The position numbers were made by a program, and so were the translations under genes. Positions 16,712 to 22,874 of a stretch of DNA of 22,874 nucleotides are shown here, piece by piece. The stretch is taken from positions 1 to 22,874 of the forward strand of contig JAESUD010000364.1 in assembly GCA_016763335.1 (NCBI GenBank). The letters run 5' to 3'. Numbering within the stretch: the stretch's first letter is position 1; each line of letters begins with the position of its first letter. The notes under the pieces are model-generated. The model saw only the letters and a list, made by a program, of their open reading frames with translations. It had not been told where the DNA came from and did no database searches. The DNA comes from Emcibacteraceae bacterium. GTDB taxonomy: Bacteria; Pseudomonadota; Alphaproteobacteria; Sphingomonadales; Emcibacteraceae.

Positions 16712-17608
16712 TCATTGGTTATTTCGGGCATAGGTAATTTCAGGCAAGTGAGATTTAGTGAAACTTATAAACTGATCAATAAGGTTACTGCGTTCTTCAC
16801 TTAATTGATAGGATGTTTTGACCAAGCCAATTTCTCGTTCAAAATCATATCCGATCATTTTAATACGCTTAACGCCATCCATTTTATAATGATCAGGCAT
16901 TGTTGTAGAACCAACACCGGCAGCGACCATTGATAAGGCGCGCTCGTCTTGCGCGGTATTGAAAACTAGACGAGGTCTTACATTATGATCGGTAAAAAAA
17001 CGGCTGGTTTCACTGAGGATTTCACAGCGCGAACGAACAATGGTTGGTTCGCCGGCAAATTCCGCCGGATGAATATTTTCTTTTTTAGCAAGGGGGTGAT
17101 GATCGGCTAAGGCAATGCCATAGCCTTCTTTATAAAGGGGGGTCATGTCAAGTTTAAGTGTCGGTCTTAATATAGTTAGGGCAATATCAATCTTTCCTTC
17201 GCCTAGGCGGTTTTGGATTTCTTGTTCGGTCCCTTCAAAAAGCTCAATGACAAGGCCACTGACATCGCGTGTGAAGGTCGTAAGAATATTACGGACAATA
17301 TCAGCCGATATTGTCATAAGCAGCCCTAGGCGAAGCAACTGGGTCCGGCCCGTTGATTTTATATCGGCTTCAGCGAGATTTAATTGATATAAAATTGATT
17401 TGGCATGGGGAACAAACCTTGTGCCGCTTTCGGTAAGGAATACGCGTTTTGAGGTCCGGTCAAAAAGCTTGCTGCCGAGGTTTGTTTCGAGTTTTTTAAT
17501 GCCTGCTGATAAAGTGGGCTGGGTGACAAACACTCTTTTAGCTGCTTTGGTAAAGCTGCCGGTTTCGACAATGGCAAGAAAGTAACGGAGTTGATAATTT
17601 TCGATCAT
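16712..17608 (-). CDS. LysR-family transcriptional regulator
   Basis: A 298-aa protein of normal LysR length. The winged helix-turn-helix is at the N-terminus: YFLAIVETGSFTKAAKRVF, VTQPTLSAGIKKLE, LGSKLFDRTSKRVFLTESG. A periplasmic-binding-protein-like effector domain fills residues 90-290. It probably controls the downstream AEC transporter, the divergent membrane protein at 17722 and itself, since an inverted repeat with the T-N11-A pattern lies between the two divergent starts. The effector is unknown; by analogy with other transporter-linked LysR proteins it may be the transported organic acid, which is inference. Confidence 0.93.
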   Translation of the reverse strand: MIENYQLRYFLAIVETGSFTKAAKRVFVTQPTLSAGIKKLETNLGSKLFDRTSKRVFLTESGTRFVPHAKSILYQLNLAEADIKSTGRTQLLRLGLLMTISADIVRNILTTFTRDVSGLVIELFEGTEQEIQNRLGEGKIDIALTILRPTLKLDMTPLYKEGYGIALADHHPLAKKENIHPAEFAGEPTIVRSRCEILSETSRFFTDHNVRPRLVFNTAQDERALSMVAAGVGSTTMPDHYKMDGVKRIKMIGYDFEREIGLVKTSYQLSEERSNLIDQFISFTKSHLPEITYARNNQ

Positions 17609-17636
17609 AGATATTTTTACTCATTTCTCTTTATCA

Positions 17637-17651
17637 ATAGATAATATCTAT
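17637..17651. promoter_or_regulatory. LysR-box-like operator in the divergent intergenic region
   Basis: ATAGAT-AAT-ATCTAT is a perfect inverted repeat and contains T-N11-A, the usual LysR recognition pattern. It is 29 bp upstream of the LysR-family start (17608) and 70 bp upstream of the divergent start at 17722, a normal position for autorepression and activation of the neighbour. Confidence 0.5.
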
Positions 17652-17721
17652 AACGATGGTGTTTGTAAAACACGACTTTTTGATTTAAGTTTATAAAAAA
17701 TAAAATACAGGGAAAGCAAAC

Positions 17722-18081
17722 ATGGAAAACGTAAAGAAATATTGGCCGGAATTTTTCACGTCATTGGTCGTAATGGGGCTTTTATGGAAAGTATTTGAAC
17801 AAAGTGTTCTTGAGGGGCACTTTTTAATTCCTACTGGATTTTTTGCTCCTGCGGTGGTGTTTGGTAATATTGTTTATTACAGTAAGAAGGGTCAAATATG
17901 GGCGAAAACAATGCTTTTTTGGACATTTGTTGTCGGTGATTTATGTTCGTTTATGGCAATTTTTTACTCGCCTTCACTCAAGAAATTGGCATATGGACCG
18001 ATTAGTGTGGCAGTTTTAGTGGTGATTTTTACTTATTTACTGTATGGTTATCAGAAATCGAACCAATTATTTAAAGATTAA
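17722..18081 (+). CDS. Small four-span membrane protein of unknown function
   Basis: I do not recognise this family. The 119-aa product has four likely membrane segments (about 10-26, 36-54, 64-82 and 90-109) and short polar ends, with GYQKSNQLFKD at the C-terminus. The ATG at 17722 has GGGAAAG five bases upstream. It is divergent from the LysR-family gene and shares its intergenic region, including the LysR-box-like dyad, so it may belong to that regulon. Nothing in the sequence suggests an enzyme active site. It could be a small channel, an accessory to the AEC transporter or an unrelated membrane protein. Confidence 0.75.
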   Translation: MENVKKYWPEFFTSLVVMGLLWKVFEQSVLEGHFLIPTGFFAPAVVFGNIVYYSKKGQIWAKTMLFWTFVVGDLCSFMAIFYSPSLKKLAYGPISVAVLVVIFTYLLYGYQKSNQLFKD

Positions 18082-18127
18082 CCCTTTATGTTTATTATAT
18101 AAGGTCAAGGTTAATTTGTTTTTTTCG
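18077..18127 (+). terminator. Possible intrinsic terminator after the small membrane protein
   Basis: ATTAACC (18077-18083, overlapping the stop codon) is complementary to GGTTAAT (18109-18115), with partial inner pairing (CTTTAT with ATAAGG), followed by TTG and a run of seven or eight T. The stem is AT-rich and the loop long, so strength is doubtful. Confidence 0.33.
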
Positions 18128-18136
18128 GGCTAATAT

Positions 18137-19363
18137 ATGCGATTGTTAAGTTTAATAGTTTTAATTAGTTTCTTTCAGGTTTCGGTCGCTTCTGCCGTAT
18201 CGGTTGACGATGTCATTGCGACATTTGAAAAAAATTTCAGAATAAAATTAAAAGAAAATAAAGTCCCCGGCGGGGCTTATGCGATCATTCGTGGTGGTAA
18301 AGTTATCGCCATGCAAGGTTTAGGTGTTCGTGCACTCGGCAGTAAAGCCCCGGTCGATGAAAATACGGTATTCAGGTTGGCCAGTGTATCCAAAACGTTT
18401 GCTGCCGGATTAACCGCGCAATTAGTAGAAGAACATAAATTTAATTGGGATGATTAAATCGTCGACTTTATTCCGGAGTTTAGGTTTAAATCGAAAAAAT
18501 ATTCATCAAACCTTACCGTTAATCATATTATGAGCCAAAGCTCAAGTCTGGTACATAATGCCTATGATAATCTGATTGAAGCCAATTATCCAATGGCGAA
18601 GATTATTGATAAATTTAAAGAGATCGACCCCATGTGTCGTCTAGGCAAGTGTTATGGTTATCAAAATGTTCTTTATAGTCTTATTCAGCCTGTGATCGAA
18701 AAATCAACATCATCCAGTTATGTTGACCTGATGCATAATCATATTTTTGATCCGCTTAAGATGGAACGCTCATCGCTGGGTTATGACGCATTTCTTGAAA
18801 CACCAAATCATGCCGAACCACATGTTCTTACCCGCAAAGGGTGGGTGAAAACGAAGGTGAAGCCAAGTTATTATAAAATATTGCCAGCAGCAGGTGTTAA
18901 TGCCAGTGTTGCTGATATGTCAAAATGGATATTGGCGCAGATGGGCGCGTTTCCCGATGCTTATTCGCCTGCCGTTATTGAGATGGTAACAACCAAGCGT
19001 ATCCGTACCCGCAAAGAAATGCGTAAACGCAATTGGCGTTCTATCTTGAAAAATGCCCATTATGGTTATGGATGGCGCATATATGATGTAGGCGGCGAGG
19101 AACTTGTTTATCACGATGGTTCCGTTGCCGGATTTCGCACAGAAGTTGCCTATTCAAAAGAAAAAGACCTAGCACTGGTTATATTGCTTAATGCGGAAAC
19201 TAAAATGGGCAGTAACCTTAATGCCGAGTTTTGGACCGAGATTTTTAAACCGGAGCCAAAACCAAAAGTGGTTAAAGCAAAAATTGTTCGCAAGAAAACC
19301 ACGCGAATTGCCCGTTCAATGGTGCCGCGCGATAAACCGTCTTTAATCCCTGCTTCGGAATAA
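18137..19363 (+). pseudogene. Exported beta-lactamase-family serine hydrolase interrupted by TAA at 18455-18457
   Basis: The reading frame runs from ATG 18137 to TAA 19361-19363 (408 positions) with one internal TAA at codon 107. A signal peptide (about 1-20, ending VASA) leads to a class C beta-lactamase/DD-peptidase-like fold. The catalytic S-x-x-K is in LASVSKTF (S83, K86), before the stop; the YxN motif (Y175-N177 in YGYQNVLYS) and HDG (326-328, in VYHDGSVAGF) lie after it in the same frame. Neither fragment alone holds a complete active site. The C-terminal 35 residues form a Lys/Arg-rich tail. Family members are DD-peptidases, esterases or amidases; the substrate is unknown. An ATG at 18530 could start the distal fragment but would yield an inactive protein. 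The stop may be decay or sequence error. Confidence 0.85.
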
Positions 19364-19371
19364 TTCCTAAA

Positions 19372-20307
19372 ATGAAAATAATTCTGGCACCAATGGAAGG
19401 TGTTATTGATTTTGCCATGCGTGAGCTTCTTACTGCTAGCGGCGCATATGATCATGCGGTTACAGAATTTATTCGCGTTAATAATAATCTAATGTCAAAA
19501 GCGCATTTTATTAAATTCTCACCTGAGCTTTTAACAGGCGGTAAAACGCGTTCTGGAACCCCGGTATATATTCAGTTACTAGGTCAGGATAAAAACTGGA
19601 TGGCGGAAAATGCGCTGCGGGCTTGCGCGCTTGGTGCACCAGGAATTGATATTAATTTCGGTTGCCCAGCAAAAACGGTAAACCGGCATAAGGGCGGCTC
19701 AATCCTTCTTAAAGAACCGGATGTCGTTTATTCTATAGTCAAGGAAGTGCGGATGGCTGTGCCGGAAAATATTCCACTCAGCGTTAAAATGCGCCTTGGT
19801 TATGAGGATAAATCATTGGCCATTGAAAATGCTTTAGCGATTGAGGAAGCGGGTGCAAGCAGCCTTGCCGTTCACGCAAGGACAAAAATTGAAAGCTATA
19901 GACCGCCTGCCCATTGGCACTGGATTGCTAAAATAAAGAAAAAGGTAAATATACCACTTGTGGCTAACGGCGATATTTGGTCAAAAGAAGACGCTGAAAA
20001 CTGTATCAAGGTTTCAACATGTCAGGATATTATGATTGGAAGAGGTGGGTTATCGCTACCAAACTTAGCCGAAGTGATTAAGAATAATGCAAAACCTTGT
20101 GCTTGGTCCAAAACTTGCGAGATGATTATTAAATATAGTGAATATGATAGAGACGGCAAAAGTAAAAACTTTCTTCCCAACCGCATCAAACAATGGCTCT
20201 CTTATCTTAAACGTGAATATTTTGAGGCGGATGAGTTATTCCGTGAGATCAAAACCATGCGTGAATTAGGCGAGATTACAAAAACAATCAATAGAAATCA
20301 TCTATGA
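19372..20307 (+). CDS. dusC: tRNA-dihydrouridine synthase, DusC type
   Basis: A 311-aa flavoenzyme aligned by eye with E. coli DusC over its whole length. It opens with ILAPMEGVIDFAMRELLT, has VYIQLLGQ, the catalytic cysteine in INFGCPAKTVNRHKGG (C98), the KMRLGY and VHARTK segments of the FMN/tRNA site, MIGRGGLSLPNL for phosphate binding, and the C-terminal helical domain RIKQWLSYLKREYFEADELF. DusC reduces U16 of tRNA to dihydrouridine using FMN and NADPH. It starts eight bases after the serine hydrolase stop, so the two may be co-transcribed, without a clear Shine-Dalgarno of its own. Confidence 0.92.
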   Translation: MKIILAPMEGVIDFAMRELLTASGAYDHAVTEFIRVNNNLMSKAHFIKFSPELLTGGKTRSGTPVYIQLLGQDKNWMAENALRACALGAPGIDINFGCPAKTVNRHKGGSILLKEPDVVYSIVKEVRMAVPENIPLSVKMRLGYEDKSLAIENALAIEEAGASSLAVHARTKIESYRPPAHWHWIAKIKKKVNIPLVANGDIWSKEDAENCIKVSTCQDIMIGRGGLSLPNLAEVIKNNAKPCAWSKTCEMIIKYSEYDRDGKSKNFLPNRIKQWLSYLKREYFEADELFREIKTMRELGEITKTINRNHL

Positions 20308-20340
20308 TATTCATAAATATTATTAATTTTATCTATGATA
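20300..20340 (+). repeat. Two direct copies of a 10-mer upstream of liuB
   Basis: ATCTATGATA occurs at 20300-20309 (overlapping the dusC stop) and again at 20331-20340, 31 bases apart start to start, close to three helical turns. The pair sits just before the liuB leader and could be half-sites for a regulator of the leucine operon, or chance in AT-rich DNA. Confidence 0.3.
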
Positions 20341-20384
20341 AGTAATCTGTTATTCTGACACCTTAAACATTAAAAGGGTGATGA

Positions 20385-21995
20385 ATGATGGCCGTGATAG
20401 ATAGTAAAATAGATCATTTAGGATCCGAATTTGCGGCGAATAAAGCCAATATGTTAAAACTGGTAACTGACCTTAATGAAAAAATTGCTCATATCGAAAA
20501 AGGTGGTGCTGAAAAATATCGTGAACGTCATATTTCAAGAGGAAAATTGCTACCGCGTGACAGGATCAGACGTTTGCTTGATAAGGGTAGTGCATTTCTT
20601 GAGTTTTCACAATTAGCCGCATATGAGGTTTATGAAGCAGATGTCCCTGCCGCGGGCATTATAACGGGTATTGGCCGTGTTGCTGGTCTTGAATGTGTAA
20701 TCGTCTGTAATGACGCCACAGTCAAAGGGGGTTCATATTTCCCACTAACCGTTAAAAAACATCTGCGGGCGCAGGAAATCGCGAAACAGAATAATCTGCC
20801 TTGTATCTATCTGGTCGATAGTGGTGGTGCAAATTTACCAAATCAGGATGAAGTTTTCCCGGACCGTGATCATTTTGGACGTATTTTTTATAATCAGGCA
20901 AAATTATCATCAAATGCCATTCCGCAAATTGCTGTCGTTATGGGATCATGTACAGCTGGCGGGGCATATGTGCCAGCAATGAGCGATGAAAATGTCATTG
21001 TTAAAGAACAGGGGACAATTTTTCTTGCCGGGCCACCACTCGTTAAAGCGGCAACGGGGGAAATTGTTAGTGCTGAAGACCTTGGTGGTGGTGATATCCA
21101 TACACGGGTTTCCGGGGTTGCTGATCACCTTGCTGATGATGATAACCATGCGCTTGAAATTACCCGCTCGATAGTGGCTAACCTTAATCGTGATAAAAAA
21201 CATGATCTGGTTCTCAGGGAAACCCGCGAACCGCACTATGACACAAAAGAATTATACGGTGTTATTCCGTCACAATTAAAAATTCCCTATGATGTACGGG
21301 AAGTTATTGCCAGAATTGTTGATGGCAGTGAATTTGATGAATTTAAGGAGCGTTACGGAACCACATTGGTTTGTGGATTTGCACATATTTACGGGATGCC
21401 GGTTGGTATTGTTGCCAATAACGGCGTGCTTTTTTCTGAATCTGCTCTTAAGGGCGCTCACTTTATCGAGCTATGCGCGTCACGAAAAATTCCCCTTATA
21501 TTCTTGCAAAATATTACGGGATTTATGGTTGGTGAAAAATACGAAACGGGTGGCATTGCCCGTGACGGTGCAAAAATGGTTACGGCCGTAGCATGTGCGG
21601 AAGTGCCAAAATTTACCGTGATTATCGGTGGGTCGTTTGGGGCGGGAAATTATGGCATGTGCGGCAGGTCCTATGATCCAAGGTTTTTGTGGATGTGGCC
21701 AAATGCACGTATTTCGGTAATGGGCGGTGAACAGGCTGCCGGCGTGCTAGCCACGGTGAAGCGGGACGGCATAGAACGGGTTGGCGATGAATGGTCTGAC
21801 GAGCAGGAAGCGGACTTTAAAAAACCGATCATAGAACAATATGAACATCAGGGGCATCCATATTATTCATCAGCGCGGATTTGGGACGACGGAATAATTG
21901 ATCCCGCGGATACGCGCCGGGTGCTTGGGCTCTCATTATCCGCAAGTTTAAACGCACCAATAAAAGATACAAAATTTGGCATATTCAGGATGTGA
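20385..21995 (+). CDS. liuB: Methylcrotonyl-CoA carboxylase carboxyltransferase (beta) subunit
   Basis: A 536-aa acyl-CoA carboxylase carboxyltransferase, normal length. Diagnostic MCC-beta segments include [88 protein letters not shown], the [10 protein letters not shown] and [14 protein letters not shown] oxyanion regions, and [19 protein letters not shown]. With the biotinylated alpha subunit it carboxylates 3-methylcrotonyl-CoA to 3-methylglutaconyl-CoA in leucine breakdown. AGGG lies six bases before ATG 20385; an in-frame ATG follows at 20388, so the exact start is ambiguous by one codon. It opens the liuB-liuC-liuD run. The usual neighbour isovaleryl-CoA dehydrogenase (liuA) is not upstream here. 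Confidence 0.95.
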   Translation: MMAVIDSKIDHLGSEFAANKANMLKLVTDLNEKIAHIEKGGAEKYRERHISRGKLLPRDRIRRLLDKGSAFLEFSQLAAYEVYEADVPAAGIITGIGRVAGLECVIVCNDATVKGGSYFPLTVKKHLRAQEIAKQNNLPCIYLVDSGGANLPNQDEVFPDRDHFGRIFYNQAKLSSNAIPQIAVVMGSCTAGGAYVPAMSDENVIVKEQGTIFLAGPPLVKAATGEIVSAEDLGGGDIHTRVSGVADHLADDDNHALEITRSIVANLNRDKKHDLVLRETREPHYDTKELYGVIPSQLKIPYDVREVIARIVDGSEFDEFKERYGTTLVCGFAHIYGMPVGIVANNGVLFSESALKGAHFIELCASRKIPLIFLQNITGFMVGEKYETGGIARDGAKMVTAVACAEVPKFTVIIGGSFGAGNYGMCGRSYDPRFLWMWPNARISVMGGEQAAGVLATVKRDGIERVGDEWSDEQEADFKKPIIEQYEHQGHPYYSSARIWDDGIIDPADTRRVLGLSLSASLNAPIKDTKFGIFRM

Positions 21996-21998
21996 TCA

Positions 21999-22784
21999 AT
22001 GACAATAATATTTGAAAAAACGAAAAATGTAGCACGCATTACTTTAAATAGACCAAAAGTTCATAATGCTTTTAATCAGCAGATGATAGTCGAGCTAACG
22101 GCTGCATTTGCTGATCTTGAAAGCTGTCCCAATACTGATATTGTGTTAATATCAGGCGCAGGAGCAAGCTTTTCTGCGGGGGCGGATCTTGAGTGGATGA
22201 AATTGGCTGCAGGCTATTCATACGAAGAAAACATCGCTGATGCGATGAAATTAAGCAATATGTTCGATGCTTTATACCGACTTAAACAGCTTACTATTGC
22301 CTGTGTTCACGGGGCAAATATGGGCGGGGCGATCGGGCTTATAAGCAGTTCTGATATTGTGTTTGCGGACCAGGAAAGTAAGTTTGCTTTATCTGAGGTA
22401 AAGCTAGGCCTAACTCCAGCTACGATTTCTCCCTATGTCATAAATGCCATTGGTGCAAGACAGGCCAAACGATATTTTCAAACAGGTGAATTATTTAACG
22501 CGGAAAAGGCACTGGAGATCGGGTTGATCCATGAAATATTTACCTCGGAAGATGACCGTGAAGGGCTGATTGATAGCTTGCTTTATTCAATCCGTCATAA
22601 TGCTCCGAACGCCATGAAAAATGCCAAGAAATTGGTGATTGATTATAATAATGAGCAAATTACTGATGATTTGAGGAGGGACTCGGCAATGAAAATTGCA
22701 AAAACTCGGTCATCAGAAGAGGCCGCCGAAGGACTTAGCGCCTTTTTTGATAAAAGAAAACCGGATTGGAAGAATGATGTTTGA
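21999..22784 (+). CDS. liuC: Enoyl-CoA hydratase family, probable methylglutaconyl-CoA hydratase
   Basis: A 261-aa crotonase-fold enzyme. The first oxyanion-hole segment is [10 protein letters not shown] and the second is [36 protein letters not shown] and ARRYFQTGE-type sequence ([11 protein letters not shown]) are typical of methylglutaconyl-CoA hydratases. It follows liuB by three bases and overlaps the start of liuD, so the operon context supports hydration of 3-methylglutaconyl-CoA to HMG-CoA. Sequence alone would allow another short-chain enoyl-CoA hydratase; position makes LiuC the best call. Confidence 0.9.
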   Translation: MTIIFEKTKNVARITLNRPKVHNAFNQQMIVELTAAFADLESCPNTDIVLISGAGASFSAGADLEWMKLAAGYSYEENIADAMKLSNMFDALYRLKQLTIACVHGANMGGAIGLISSSDIVFADQESKFALSEVKLGLTPATISPYVINAIGARQAKRYFQTGELFNAEKALEIGLIHEIFTSEDDREGLIDSLLYSIRHNAPNAMKNAKKLVIDYNNEQITDDLRRDSAMKIAKTRSSEEAAEGLSAFFDKRKPDWKNDV

Positions 22785-22874
22785 AAAAATTCTGATTGCC
22801 AACCGTGGTGAAATAGCATGCCGTATTATTGATACTGCTCAGAAAAAAGGCATTAAAACCGTTGCTGTATATTC
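22777..22874 (+). CDS. liuD: Methylcrotonyl-CoA carboxylase biotin-carboxylase (alpha) subunit, 5' fragment
   Basis: Only the first 32 codons are in the window. [17 protein letters not shown] is the standard opening of biotin carboxylase subunits of acyl-CoA carboxylases. Directly behind liuB and liuC, it should be the MCC alpha subunit, although propionyl-CoA and acetyl-CoA carboxylase subunits start alike. Start is ATG at 22777; an adjacent in-frame ATG at 22774 would add one Met. It overlaps the liuC end by eight bases, indicating translational coupling. The rest lies past the window end. Confidence 0.88.
   Translation, partial: MFEKILIANRGEIACRIIDTAQKKGIKTVAVY

Noticed and set aside
1..22874. 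Mobile elements, CRISPR arrays, tRNA or rRNA genes, prophage or defence systems
   Set aside because: No transposase, integrase, nuclease-effector, regularly spaced repeat or cloverleaf-like sequence was found; the single GIY-YIG protein is of the ordinary stand-alone type.

Overview
This window reads as a piece of an AT-rich alphaproteobacterial chromosome, probably from a free-living aerobic heterotroph. The best taxonomic signal is the block bolA / J-domain protein / cobS / cobT (12108-15826), an arrangement I associate with Alphaproteobacteria. Leucine-catabolism genes (methylcrotonyl-CoA carboxylase), Tat-type signal peptides, a sulfatase, an LLM flavin monooxygenase and an intradiol dioxygenase fit an oxidative, compound-degrading lifestyle. 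I see no transposase, integrase, phage gene, tRNA, rRNA or CRISPR array, and no gene-free stretch longer than about 150 bp.

Layout. (1) 1-4829 is a putative oxidative catabolic cluster: a Tat-exported SpdH-like flavoprotein (minus strand, 3' end outside the window), a phytanoyl-CoA dioxygenase-family oxygenase (minus), and, divergently, two tandem ACMSD-like amidohydrolases. Both amidohydrolases are interrupted. (2) 4886-6406 is the YifB/ComM AAA+ ATPase, followed by an orphan lipoprotein with a good promoter. (3) 7408-11217 holds an LLM monooxygenase, a GlsB/YeaQ-type small membrane protein, a secreted sulfatase, a GIY-YIG protein and a Tat-type intradiol dioxygenase that appears to start at ATT. 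(4) 11257-15826 holds a RoxA/YcfD-like cupin oxygenase convergent with cobT-cobS-J-domain protein, and bolA divergent from them; cobT carries a frameshift. (5) 15823-18081 holds an AEC-family transporter, its LysR regulator and a divergent small membrane protein, with a LysR-box-like dyad between the last two. (6) 18137-20307 holds a beta-lactamase-fold serine hydrolase broken by a stop codon, then dusC. (7) 20385-22874 is the leucine degradation run liuB-liuC-liuD (last gene cut by the window end).

The most striking property of the window is its number of isolated lesions. Two genes have one in-frame TAA each (stops at 3545 and 18455). Two genes carry three apparent 1-bp deletions between them (near 4388, 4694 and 12593). 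One gene has ATT exactly where ATG is expected (10573). Reading frames of 500 codons or more (flavoprotein, yifB, liuB) are clean. This is either consensus error in the assembly or real, recent gene decay; sequence alone cannot decide. No clearly new defence or mobile system is visible. The most original leads are the paired, paired-broken amidohydrolases beside two oxidoreductases, the ATT start with two dyads upstream, and the small zinc-ribbon/J-domain protein between bolA and cobST.
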